Shown here one piece after another: positions 9,541 to 21,302 of a DNA stretch of 64,000 nt. A program made the translations under genes and the position numbers. Each line of letters begins with the position of its first letter. Position 1 is the first letter of the stretch. Below the pieces are notes generated by a model that worked only from the letters and a program-made list of their open reading frames with translations, was not told the DNA's origin and did not search any database. Source of the DNA: Xestospongia muta (lineage: Eukaryota; Porifera; Demospongiae; Haplosclerida; Petrosiidae); NCBI GenBank assembly GCA_963693285.1, contig OY848923.1, forward strand, positions 4,929,609 through 4,993,608, read 5' to 3'.

Positions 9541-11073
9541 TGATTTAAAAGCAATTTTATTACACAGGTAGTGCTGTTTGTAAACTCTCTAAATAAAAAC
9601 TATCTCCTTACAAAAATAATAAAATCAACTAACTGCAACTTTTAAACTCCTATACTGGCACTGTATTGAAAGACTATCTATATGCATGCATGCATACGAC
9701 TACTCCATTTTTCATGCTACTTCTGAAGATTAATAAATAGGCTTTAAAAATATGAATGGATTTATGATGATATTCTCACATCATATATGAAAATGTAGAA
9801 AAGCCTAAGTTATGAACCACATATTATTAACACATGGACATTCTTGTGATTAATAGGAAGGATACTAAATTCTATTATACAATATATGAATATTGTAGAA
9901 ACACAGAAAGGTTTATTTTACATAATTCAACAGAAGACTACAGCACATTCAAGTGATTAATTTCTCCTTCACACTTGAAGACTAACATTATGAATACTTA
10001 TTGAAAGTTGTGGAAATGAATTTGCTGAATGCTGCATTGTAATTATCATGATGAAGAGACAAAAGGCATATAAAATAACGAGGTTCTATAATGATCTAAT
10101 AAATGTAACATAGTAAGTTGAAACGTGCTAGTTGAATTGTCCAATGAAGTAGTAGAAAACAGTAAGAAAATGTATGGTAACAACTTTATCCTTGCCAATA
10201 TATATCTCTTTTATACAACTTTTTGATGATGGTAAAGTTAATGGAAAACATAGCAACTGAAAAAACTGATATAATGTAATAGTTGACAAAGACTTATATA
10301 CATACATGTAGCTGTGAATTTTTTAAAGTGACTACTTCTGTGCAAAATGTTTTATATAATTTCAAAGTATTCATACCATGTAAGCTATTTCTGTTGGATT
10401 TGGGTGAAATAAATCTCCACATTGTTATGTCTTACATGACAAGTAACACATCTTTTTCAATTGTTTTAGAATCTTTTGTTCTTGGTACTGGACAGACTCC
10501 TTTTCTTTATATGGTATGGCTTTTGTCTACATAAAAATGAACAATAAATGTAATGAACGGACTATATTGTAATGACAAGGTTATAATCTCTATGAGTGCC
10601 TTATAAAGAATCTGTTAGTGTGATGATCTCAATAGGAATAACAAGTGTTAACCCACATACATCTAGGGATAACTTGTGCTCTTTAAAATTTCACTAATCC
10701 TAACAAAGAAAGAATGTATTAAATGTATTATGAAAGAATGTATCATTATATTATTATTACTAATCTATTATACAAGGAAAAAGTTATTGTACCTTTTATG
10801 AAAACTTGCTGATGTAGTCAAAATTTACTGCACTACTGTCATAACTCATCACCACCAGCTTTGATAAAATGTTATAGAAAATACAAGTACTATATTACAT
10901 TTATACATATAATATATATACTCCATTTAGGTAGGATTTGAAATTTGAGTCAATATATTTTTATCTAAAAACATATGTTAGTGAGAAATGGTTTTAATTA
11001 TTTAACATACTTTGAAATGGTGTTTAAAATATCTAAAATCTACTAATAATGTGCTACTATATATATACAGTTC
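9541..11073. other. Intergenic, nothing recognised
   Basis: AT-rich DNA with a short ATGC-repeat run near 9680. An 83-codon frame at 10283-10534 has no recognisable domain or coding character. I see no gene. Confidence 0.5.
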
Positions 11074-11207
11074 AAAAAAGAATGAGCTGAGGATCAACAG
11101 TACTCTTAGTGCATCATAGTTAGCACACCTATGATGCTCCAGACGACACCACGTGGAGGTGGTACTGTATTGCCGTCCCCCCACCCTACCACCTCTCATT
11201 CTTTTTT
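11074..11207. mobile_element. Small inverted-repeat element (134 bp)
   Basis: AAAAAAGAATGAG at 11074-11086 and its exact reverse complement at 11195-11207 bound a GC-richer core, unlike the AT-rich surroundings. This is MITE-like; no clear target duplication is visible. Confidence 0.5.
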
Positions 11208-11350
11208 AAATGGCCTAATATGGTTAAAAATAGATCTTTTAATGGCCTATTATGCTCAAAATATATTTTTAATGGTCTAATATGCTCAAAATATATTTTA
11301 AATGACCTAATATGCTTAATTATTCTAATGACCTATCATGCTCAAAATAA
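11208..11350. repeat. Tandem array, five units of about 30 bp
   Basis: Units begin AATGGCCTAATATGCTCAAA and vary by a few bases and in the length of the A/T tail. The array abuts the preceding inverted-repeat element. Confidence 0.75.
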
Positions 11351-11589
11351 AAATCATACAAACACAAATAAAACTGACCTTACCATACCCTTATAAAGGA
11401 CAATTTTATGAAGACACACAAAATGAATACTGTAGTGCTGTAATACACACAAATAAATATAATTTGTTTGACAATGTGGACTAGGGGCATTCCTAAATAT
11501 TACACAAGGGTCTGCAATTGATTGCATAGGTCAAGAGGTTTCCTACAAATAATACAGTGAATAGGTTAGACAATGCAAAAGTGTAGAAG
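11351..11589. other. Unassigned spacer between tandem arrays
   Basis: No gene or repeat is seen before the large minisatellite begins. Confidence 0.5.
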
Positions 11590-13480
11590 GGTTTGATTAT
11601 ACTATGACACAGTAGATAGGACAGTTACTTTAGGACACAGTAGATGGGACTATTATATTAGGACACAGTAGTTGAGACAGTTACGTCATGACACAGTAGG
11701 TGTCACAGTTACATTATGACACAATAGACAGATGAGTTATATTACGACACAGTAGAGCATAGGAGAATTATATCAGGTTACATGTTACAGTTTACAGAAC
11801 AGGACACAGTAGACAGGTGAGTTACAATACGACACAGTTGATGAGAGAATTATATCACGTTACAGGTTACAGAATGGATACAATAGAACACAGTAGATGG
11901 GAGAATTATATCAGGTTATAGGTTACAGAATGGTTACAATAGGACACAGTAGATGAGAGAATTATATTAGGACACAGTAGATGGGACAATTGTATTAGAA
12001 CACAGTGGTTGAGACAATAAAGTTATAATAAAGTTATAACACAGTAGATGGAAAAATTACCATAGGACACAATAGACAGGTGAGTTACATTATGACACAG
12101 TAGATAAGAGAATTATATCAGGTTACAGGTTACAGAATGGTTACAGTAAGACACAGTAGATGAGAGAATTATATTAGGACACAGTAGATGGAACAAGTGT
12201 ATTAAAACACAGTGGTTGAGACAATTAAGTTATGACACAGTAGATGGGTAAATTACGTAGGACACAGTAGACATGTGTGTTACAATATGACACAGTTGAT
12301 GGGAGAATTATATCAGGTTACAGGTTACAAAATGGTTACAATAGAACACAGAAGATGGGAGAATTATATCAGGTTATAGGTTACAGAATGGTTACAATAG
12401 GACACAGTAGATGAGAGAATTATATTAGGACACAATAGATGGGACAATTGTATTAGAACACAGTGGTTGAGACAATAAAGTTATAACACAGTAGATGTCA
12501 AAATTACGTTAGGACACAATAGACAGGTGTGTTACATTATGACACAGTAGATCGGAGAATTATATCAGGTTACAGGTTAGAGAACAGTTACAATAGGACA
12601 CAGTAGATGAGAGAATTATATTAGGACACAGTAGATGGAACAAGTTTATTAAAACACAGTGGTTGAGACAATTAAGTTATAACAAAGTAGATGGGAAATA
12701 TATGTTAGGACACAATATACAGGTGTGTTACATTATGACACAGTAGATGGGAGAATTATATCAGGTTACAGGTTACAAAATGGTTACAATAGGACACAGT
12801 AGATGAGAGAATTATATTAGGACACAGTAGATGGAACATATGTATAAGAACACAGTGGTTGAAACAATTAAGTTATAACACAGTAGATTGGAAAATTACA
12901 CTAGGACACAATATACAGGTGTGTTACATTATGACACAGTAGATGAGAGAATTATGTCAGGTTACAGGTTACAGAATGATTACAATAGGACAAAGTAGAT
13001 TGAAGAATTATGTTAGGACACAGTTGATGGGACAATTGTATTAGAGCGCAGTGGTTGAGACAATTAAGTTATGACACAGTAGATGGGAAAATTATGTTAG
13101 GACACAATAGACAGGTGTGTTACATTATGACACAGTAGATGGGGGAATTATATCAGGTTACAGGTTACAGAATGGTTACAATAGGACACAGTAGATGGAA
13201 GAAATATATTAGGACACAGTAGATGGAACAAGTGTATTAGAACACAGTGGTTGAGACAATTATGTTATGACACAGTAGATGGCAAAGTTACAATAGGACA
13301 CAGAAGATGAGAGAATTATATTAGGCCACAGTAGATGGGACAATTGTATTAGAACACAATGGTTGAGATAATTATGTTATGACACAGCAGATGGGACCAT
13401 TATGTTAGGACACAGAAGACAGGTGAGTTACATTATGACACAGTAGATGGAACTGTTACATTAGGACACAGTAGATGAGA
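11590..13480. repeat. Minisatellite with ~28-bp units and ~196-bp higher-order period
   Basis: Basic unit is close to GACACAGTAGATGGGA plus a variable AT-rich half, repeated about 65 times. A distinct variant (GGTTACAGGTTACAGAATGG) recurs near 11921, 12128, 12379, 12574, 12772, 12968 and 13163, mostly at 195-198 bp spacing. About seven basic units therefore form a second-level repeat. It is non-coding as far as I can tell. Confidence 0.9.
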
Positions 13481-13597
13481 GGATGCATTAGGTTTTAGAT
13501 TATAAATATATAGAGGATGCTATTAGGTTATAGATTAGTGAACTCTTGCCCACTGAGTGAGCTCTAAAGGCCAGGTTCTATATAGTACATGCACCAG

Positions 13598-13819
13598 ACC
13601 TATGCTATAGGCTTTTAATAGGAATGCTAAGTCATCAAATTATATGCGCACTTCAAGGCTCATTCCATATTCTAAGCATGTAAACTTCTCTTCTTTTAAT
13701 ATGCAGTAACCTATGCTATAGGCTTTTAATAGGAATGCTAAGTCATCAAATTATATGTGCACTTCAAGGCTCATTCCATATTGTAAGCATGTAAACTTCT
13801 CTCCTTTTCATAGGCAGTA
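13598..13819. repeat. Tandem duplication of 111 bp
   Basis: Two head-to-tail copies begin ACCTATGCTATAGG at 13598 and 13709 and differ at only a few positions. Confidence 0.9.
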
Positions 13820-14559
13820 TAGCTTTGTTTCTGCTGGCATCTTTGGCACTAAACATCCTATCAGAACTTCAGTAATTGATACACCTATGTTATGAGAGCT
13901 CATAATTAATGACAACTGCATCTACAACAATGAACTTACAACAAACTCTTACCAGAAAATGTTGTCAGGTATCACACTACCGTTTTTGCTGTTGTAGAAA
14001 CAGAATACTGGCATCACTATAAACATAGTTTAAAATGTTGATGAGACTGAAACATTCCAGGGAGATAGATGATCCATGTATATATAGATCTCACAGATCA
14101 CCAGGAATATGTTAACCTAATAATTATAAAGAAATGAGAAGTGATTATTACTGCATGTACAACATATCAAACTTACAAGGTAACAGTAATCAGAGAATAT
14201 GATGAGATCATCTTAGATGGTAACTATATAACTACACAATGAAATATAGTGTTGGGTAACATTGTTAAAAATGTTATATATACAACTCACAACCAGTTTA
14301 GCAAGATTAGAAATATAACATCAAGAAATGCAGTAATAGGCAAATGATCATGTATTTAGTAGGTAAACAGTCAACTGAATTGAGGCAATTAAAATAAAAT
14401 CAGAAAAGACTAAGTATTCATGCATAATAACTTAAGCATAAATAATTCTAGGAAACAACAAGAAACCAGTTCATTTAATACAATACAACAAGTCTAAATA
14501 AAACCAGGATGGTGGGAGTTTATGCTACCAGCAATACACAAGGGAATAATAAAACACAG
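13820..14559. other. Spacer between the two minisatellites
   Basis: AT-rich sequence without long open frames or recognised repeats. Confidence 0.5.
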
Positions 14560-15545
14560 TTAAGTTACATAAGGACATAGTGAATTGTACAGTTATATAA
14601 GGGTGATTACATTAGAACACAGTTTAAGAACATTACATTAGGACACAGTAGACAGGATGACTACATTAGAACACAGTAGACAAGACATTTACATTAGGAC
14701 ACAGTAGACTGGACAGTGATATTATGACATTGTAGACAAGACAGTTGACAGTAGAGAGGACAGTTACGTTAAAGCCAGTAAACACGGTAGTAAGAATGAA
14801 AGACAGTAGACAGGAGAGGTACATTAAAAGACAATAGACAGGACATGTATATTAAAAGACTATAGACAGGACAAGTACATTAAAAGACAGTAGACAGGAC
14901 AGGTACATTAAAAGACAGTAGACAGGAAAGGTACATTAAAAGACAGTAGACAGGAGAGGTAATAGTAGACAGGGTATTAAGAATGAAAGACAGTAGACAG
15001 AAGAGTTACATTAAAAGACAGTAGCAGGGTAATAAGAATGAAAGATAGTAGACAGGCGAGTTTAATTGAAAGACAATAGACAGGACAGGTACATTAAAAG
15101 ACAGTAGACAGGACAGGTACATTAAAAGACAGTAGACAGGACAGGTACATTAAAAGACAGTAGACAGGGTATTAAGAATGAAAGATAGTAGACAGGTGAG
15201 TTACATTAAAAGACAATAGACACGACAGGTACATTAAAAGACAGTAGACAGTACAGTTACATTAAATGACAGTAGACAGGACACAACAAGAGACAGTAGA
15301 CAGGAAGTTACATTAAAAGACAGTAGACAGGACATAAAATTAAAGACAGTCGACAGGACAATTAATTAGGAGACTGTAGACAGGAAATTACATTAGAATA
15401 CACTGGGCAGGAGTTACATTAAATACAGTAGACGGGACAGTTTTACATTATGACACAGCAAACATGGCAGTTATATTAAAACACAATAGACACGACAGTT
15501 ATATTATGACACAGCAAACATGACATTTACATTAAAACACATTAG
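14560..15545. repeat. Second minisatellite, ~28-bp units
   Basis: Units read like AAAAGACAGTAGACAGGACA plus GTACATT, with many single-base variants and a few shortened units. The ACAGTAGAC core is shared with the array at 11590-13480, so both probably derive from one ancestral repeat. Confidence 0.9.
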
Positions 15546-16054
15546 AGAGGGCAGTTACAATGATATAATGATGATTAAAATAAGGGATATAATAGGCCAT
15601 AAATATGAGAGATCTATATGCTGTAATGCTCTACACAAAACAAGTACAAGAGAAGAGGAATTGTCTGAACATCACAAGCTAATAATAATACAAAAGTAGA
15701 CACAAGGAGGATAAACAGGCTTGTACTAAATAAAGAGACTTGATTGATTTTATTCAGACTTGCTACATTGTACTAAAAATGCTGGTTTCAAAAGTCTATA
15801 ATATTACAGGGAAAAATGCCAGGCTTAGTTAGGATACCAATTCACTAAATAAAGGCTAAATGAAGAAGAAACAAACTGACTAAAGCTCACTGAATACAAA
15901 AGTTAAATGGGACAAACTAGTTATACTAACACACATGGAGTACTGTTACTCTGACCGATTTGTTACTACTGTCCTCCACTTTTTTGTAGCCAGGAACAGC
16001 TTGTCTCAGTATTTCCTGCAGAGAACACCATCAGAATCACTCGACAACATGACT
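15546..16054. other. Spacer, nothing recognised
   Basis: No gene is supported. The last part leads into the 61-bp array. Confidence 0.5.
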
Positions 16055-16354
16055 CTAGGTCTTTCTTCTTGTCTTGCTAACAGCCCTGCAGAAGTAACGT
16101 CCTGACAGAGAGGTTCTAGGTCTTTCTTCTTGCTAACAGCCCTGCAGAAGTAACGTCCTGACAGAGAGATTCCAGGTCTTTCTTCTTGTTATGCTAACAG
16201 ACCTGCAGAAGAAACGTCCTGACAGAGAGGTTCCAGGTCTTTCTTCTTGTCTTGCTAACAGCCCCGCACAAGTAACGTCCTGACAGAGAGGTTCCAGGTC
16301 TTTTTTCTTGTCTTGCTAACAGCCCTGCAGAAGTAACGTCCTGACAGAGAGGTG
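16055..16354. repeat. Tandem array, five units of 61 bp
   Basis: Copies start at 16055, 16116, 16172, 16233 and 16294. Four are 61 bp and the second is 56 bp because of a short deletion. Each contains GCAGAAGTAACGTCCTGACA or a close variant. It is more GC-rich than its surroundings. Confidence 0.9.
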
Positions 16355-16415
16355 GCTAAAATGAAGTAAAGGCGTCTACGTTTATTACTTTCTAGTAAAA
16401 AATTGGCGGTACTAT

Positions 16416-16533
16416 GGCTGCTAGTCGAACTGAGCATGCTCAGTTGGTCATCGTGATCGCGCCATGATAGTAAGGGCTGCTAGTCGAACTGAGCATGCTC
16501 AGTTGATCATCGTGATAGCGCCATGATAGTAAC
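16416..16533. repeat. Tandem 59-bp duplication carrying an 18-bp palindrome
   Basis: Two nearly identical 59-bp units (16416-16474 and 16475-16533) each contain the perfect palindrome AACTGAGCATGCTCAGTT, at 16428-16445 and 16487-16504. Confidence 0.9.
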
Positions 16534-17350
16534 AACAATGTAACTTCCTATATATTATCTACTACACAAAGAACATTGTCTTTCTGAATGTAAGTTTATT
16601 AATGACACATATACGAAGCCCTGCCTTTGTATTGCAGCATATCATTATCTTGTTACAATGGGTGGAGTTACTGCCTAGCATTTGGACACATTGAGGAATT
16701 ATGCCGGTAGACCATATCATTTATTAAGTATCCTTCCCAATAAACAATATAAACATTTATCCATAACATTAGTTGAAACAGTAAATATATAAAATCACAT
16801 GAATACAACATACTGATTAATTTTAACATAAATAAAATCAAAAGTTATAAATCAGTACCATTGATGTAAACATTTCTAATCTACAGGTATCTTTGTAGAA
16901 TGTGCAGTAGTCAATGACCAAGATCACCACATATTAAGTCTATGAAGTTGACTTTCTTTAACCTATATATATATATCATCTAAAAGTATAATGTGAGAAT
17001 GTCGACTTAATAATTGTTGAGCAGTAGTTCCAATAAAGTCACAGGATCAAGGACAAAAATGTCAGACATCACATACCTCCATTATAAGCTGATACTGATA
17101 CTATAGATAATATACTGTGCTTTTATCTGTACAAATAGTTTTGTCATGTAAATGGTGTTAATAAAAAAATAATTAAGTTATATTTTAACAGCTATTCTCA
17201 CTTACATTTCATGTAATAAGTCAAGGGGATATGACAAAAATCACTCTCTTAGCAGCCATTTTATTGTGGGCGTGTCAACAGAAGCATTAGCCCCACCTTA
17301 CTACAAACACCACGTGGCTAGGACATGACTTGCTGCACCAAACATGAATT
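16534..17350. other. Intergenic, nothing recognised
   Basis: AT-rich, without supported genes or obvious repeats. Confidence 0.5.
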
Positions 17351-18547
17351 ATGGCTGCATGTAGAGCACTTAGCTGGCTCAGAGTTGACCATTTAGTAAA
17401 TATATAACTCAAACAAGTATTGAGATAGCTATGTAACATCCTGTAATTACTTACATAATGCTGTAGGCATTCTCTTGATATAAGGCTGGGTATATTACAT
17501 GCATCATATCCAACATAATTGGTCTAGGTTGAGCTATGTATAGTATCATACCCAGACCTACAATGTTTCCTGTTGTTTGTAGGGCTGGATATGAGACTGT
17601 GAAATCTGACTTCTGGTCTGATCATTATCACAAAATTCAGTAATAAGTAATCTCCTTTATTCGAGGATTGATAATTAGAGAGAATCAGTATGAAAGTGTG
17701 TATCAATCACATTAGAATTTACAGTACATTAAGTTATGTGTGACTTTTTCTTTTGTTCATTTGGACTAGCTCAATGAGATGTCTGAGTACAACATTACCA
17801 AAAAGAGCAGCTCTACAACAATGTTAAGGTAATTGTCTAAAACGTCTGTGATCATTGGTATAATAAATTAATAATGGTCAACATTTTCAAGAACAATCAT
17901 GTCAATGAAGAGTATTTAATTAGGTTCTGTTAATATGTAATTACATGCAGTATGTGGTTTGCTTTCAAGCCAGCAACTTTATCTAGTTTATGTAAATTAC
18001 CAAAATTATTGTAATAAGATGCCCTAAAATTGTATAAACCTTATATTAATATAGCGTTACCAGACATAGACAGGTATGCATATAAGACAACTTTTAGCAA
18101 AACACCAAATCATTATTAGTAATTAAATGGCATATGGTTATTCGATTTTGATTTTCCAACAAACAATGACATCCATTGTGATTTTGTGACTAGTATGTAC
18201 AGTATTTATCATTTATATTATAGGCTTCTCTTCAAGTGTATGGATTAGAAGGTAGATATGTTCATGTTTTGTTTTCAGCTGCCTGTAGGAAAGGATCTTT
18301 AGAGAAAGTGGAAGAGGAACTAAAAGACACTGAGGTAATTGATAGATATTAATATAACTCCTATTGTAACTGCTAATGTATAATTTATAGTGAAGTACAT
18401 GTAGAGTGTATGTGTACATGTACTGGTTTATCTGATTGTTGTTTTAAAATAATAGCTTTCTTTTTATAGAAATTGATGCAAGATCACCATCTCTCTCTCC
18501 GATTTTATTAATAACCCTACAGTCAGAAAACAACAGAAACAAAGAGA
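17351..18547 (+). pseudogene. ATP synthase subunit O (OSCP) pseudogene, 5' part only
   Basis: OSCP is the stator subunit linking F1 to the peripheral stalk in mitochondria. The clearest exon (18224-18334, AG before and GT after) encodes LQVYGLEGRYVHVLFSAACR then KGSLEKVEEEL, matching the OSCP N-terminal domain. The next exon starts at 18470 (KLMQDHH). A slip in the CT-run near 18492 shifts it, after which FINNPTVRK appears in another frame. Upstream, a presequence-like exon (RCLSTTLPKRAALQQC, about 17775-17829) and a possible start (MAACRALSW, from about 17352) fit a mitochondrial leader, with a frameshift before the donor. At about 18547 the gene stops abruptly, fused to SRCR sequence of opposite strand. 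Two frameshifts plus truncation argue for a pseudogene. Confidence 0.7.
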
Positions 18548-19352
18548 GAGAACAGCTAGTCACTGGAGTCAATGGGCAGGAATTACTATTACCATAACTT
18601 GTGACCAAGAAAGAACTAGACATGTCTGTACCCCAAATTAATTGACTGGATTACTAGATCTGAAATGAAATAAATATTGAAATACTTATTTTGCCACTAA
18701 TAATTTTATACTCATTAATAATAATTTTTGAGATGATCATAATTATACTAACTGCTAAATCACAATTGTTTGCAAATAGTTTGAGCATCAGTAGAACTAA
18801 ATATATTATCACATATTGTTTCCCACTCTACATTACAGTAGACTTCAACGTGTCCTTGATTAGAATAACTGCCTCATTGAAGCTGTATCAAACCAGGGAA
18901 AGGATTACTGTTCCAGATCCTAGTTGTATCTGTTGCAAAAATGATGAGTATTGAGGAAATATTACAGCAGCAAACAGTGGCATCATAACAGTTAGTATTA
19001 TTACATCCTCTATCAATGACAGTAGAGAAAGAGATAGTCAGTATTCCATAGTTGAGGTCATCCATTGTCACAGAAAGACTATCGGTGCCATATAACTAGA
19101 CAGAAAAATTAAACTAACTATTGTTAAGCCTAGATATATCTAACCTCAATAATCCAGCTCTAAAGTAACTTGATGATCCAGTATATCCCAATTGATGACA
19201 GATAACATTAGCTTCAGTAGAGTTGTAGTAGAAATCATAACAGATATTATCCCATGCTTTATTGTAATAGACCCTCACAATACCATAGTAATAGGATGAT
19301 AAGGTATACCAATTACTATATAGGATAATGGCACCATTTCTAGCAATGTCAT
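18548..19352 (-). pseudogene. SRCR-domain receptor gene copy 1, broken
   Basis: Minus-strand pieces match scavenger receptor cysteine-rich domains, which are extracellular binding modules. The exon 19352-19145 (AG acceptor and GT donor) encodes GIVRVYYNKAWDNICYDF then ANVICHQLGYTG. A later exon near 19090-18760 includes NPFPGLIQLQ, then a TGA, then GHVEVYCNVEWETICDN. The last piece (about 18660-18548) carries the domain end and is cut where the OSCP pseudogene begins. The TGA replaces a codon that is Arg in copy 2. A neighbouring copy lies at 20012-20625, so this is a tandem family remnant. Confidence 0.7.
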
Positions 19353-20011
19353 CTAGATGAAAATAAACCAAAATCTTTTTATGCAAGCTAAAGGAATTAA
19401 CTTCAATATTTTAGTCAATATACATAGATGTATTACTATTGTCTGTAAAACCTAATGGATAAATTATTCAAGCTAAGTTAGAAAATTCATAATAAACATA
19501 TGATATGCCTGAAATAAGCTACAATGAAGAAAACAGTAACTTGCAATAATATTGAAGTCATATATAGTATAGTCATAATTATGTCATAATAACTTACGAA
19601 TTAATCTTAAAGAAGTAACTTGTTTATTAGAAAGTTTGAAGTTAGAAGTGCTGTAAGCTAATAAAGGAGGTATTATACATATTTTTATATATTTATCAAT
19701 TAAAACATTAAAAATAATTATACAATCAGTCTAAAAATATATATTTAGATGATGTTAAGGAAACAAACACTATGATGTGTATACAATTGATAATAGTATA
19801 TATTCAAATTGAATAAATGTTATAAATGCATCAAGTGTTTGTACTAATTTTCATGATACTTGAGTAAACAATAGTATCAAGATTATAGAGGCCCCAAATG
19901 TATTTATAACAACTATATTAGTTTTTTTTTTTTTAAAGAGTCAAAAAATTTCTTTTCATCTTTAAACATTCTAATAATATAAATAAATAGTTGATTGATA
20001 GTATCACTTAC
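19353..20011. other. Spacer between SRCR copies
   Basis: AT-rich, with a T-run at about 19922. It may include introns of the SRCR copies. No other feature is seen. Confidence 0.4.
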
Positions 20012-20625
20012 TACATTCTATAGTAACAGCTTCAGAATGAGAACAGTTAGTCACTGAAATCGGTAATTTCTAGTACCATAACATGTGTCAAAGAAGTATT
20101 GTACATGTATTTACTCCAAATTGGTTGACTGGAGCTACCAGATCTACTATAGTGATACAATAACCTGTAACATTATTATCATACTAAATATTATTATACA
20201 TTATTGCATGAATAATTATTGCTTCTTAAACTTACAGACTAAGGTCATTGTAATTATATTATTATATCCCAGTTGTTTGAGCATCAGTAAAACTAAATCT
20301 GTTATCACATATTGTTCTCCACTGTCCATTACAGCATAGATCAACGTGTCCTTCTTTTGGAAAACCACCTCTCTGAAGACATATCATACCAGGGAAAGGA
20401 TTACTCTTCCAGAGCCTAGTGGTGTCTGTGACTGACATTATAACTGTATGTTAAGCATTAAACTCAAAGCAGTACACAGTAGTATAATATTGTTAATGTT
20501 AGTACATCCACTAGCAATGATAATAGAGAATGAACACTGAAATACAGTGAGCAAACTACTACTATCAGAGTCAAGATCATTCATTTTCATAGACCGAATG
20601 TCAACGCCCTAACTAAATAGATATT
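20012..20625 (-). pseudogene. SRCR-domain receptor gene copy 2, partial
   Basis: From high to low coordinate on the minus strand: a leader-like exon similar to copy 1 (SMKMNDLDSDSSSLLT, about 20600-20450); then NPFPGMICLQRGGFPKEGHV and WRTICDNRFSFTDAQTT (about 20430-20260), the first half of an SRCR domain; then, past an intron, a terminal exon with TNCSHSEAVTIEC ending near 20012. No full-length open gene can be assembled, and signal peptide and transmembrane exons are not seen. It could be an internal part of a larger gene. Confidence 0.6.
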
Positions 20626-20645
20626 GAAAACCTGACAATATGCAT

Positions 20646-20802
20646 AATGAAAGGCACTAAAGTGCCAAACCTTGCTGCAGTTTTTAAATTATTTATAAAT
20701 GCTATGGCAGCTTAGGCCCAGCTATGATGTTGCTAGGTACCATTGTAAGAAAATTTATTAACATTCTAGAATGTGTAGTCACATTTATCAATATTTCATA
20801 TA
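20646..20802. repeat. 157-bp dispersed repeat, copy 1
   Basis: Begins AATGAAAGGCACTAAAGTGCC, which contains the palindrome GGCACTAAAGTGCC. It is nearly identical over 157 bp to 60013-60169. Confidence 0.9.
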
Positions 20803-21302
20803 CAAAACTTAATGTAACCTGAAGATGAAACGTTCTTTGGAAACGTCCCGTAGTACAAATCTAAATCAATATATTATCTCTTAGTAGCAGTTTTTTCAGT
20901 GGTTTGAGACGTTTCTTGAATGCGTCACTTCGCTCGAAGTCCATGTACAATCTTGAAAACCCTTTTCAGAACTATTATGACGATTGCTTCGACCAACGGT
21001 CTTCTGTCTTGTTAATACGTAGTCCTCTAAGATTGTCTACAACAAACTAAAAAATTTCCATATTAAGTTTTTTACTTTTCGAGAAACGGCACCTTGACCT
21101 CTGCAGCCTGAAAATTCTTTTGCGAGTTTTAAGCTTTCGTTTTCCTTGACAATGTTCTTGATACTACTGTTGTAAAGTCCAATTTTCTATTCGTTGCTAA
21201 ACATTTGGTAGCTGCTAACGCTTCGCTTGCCAAGTTATAGCAGTTCAAAAACAATCCAGAGTAACAGGCAGTGCAGCCCCCACGCACAGCAAGGTTATTA
21301 AC
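20803..21302. other. Unassigned, slightly GC-richer block
   Basis: No open frame or recognised domain. It lies between the 157-bp repeat and the sacsin relic. Confidence 0.4.

Noticed and set aside
10283..10534. Plus-strand 83-codon frame
   Set aside because: No domain, no homologous copy in the window, and composition typical of AT-rich chance frames.
11002..11199. Minus-strand 65-codon frame
   Set aside because: It lies largely within the small inverted-repeat element and is explained by its GC-rich core.
11590..15545. CRISPR-like array
   Set aside because: Units are contiguous degenerate minisatellite repeats with no unique spacers of constant length, in an animal genome.
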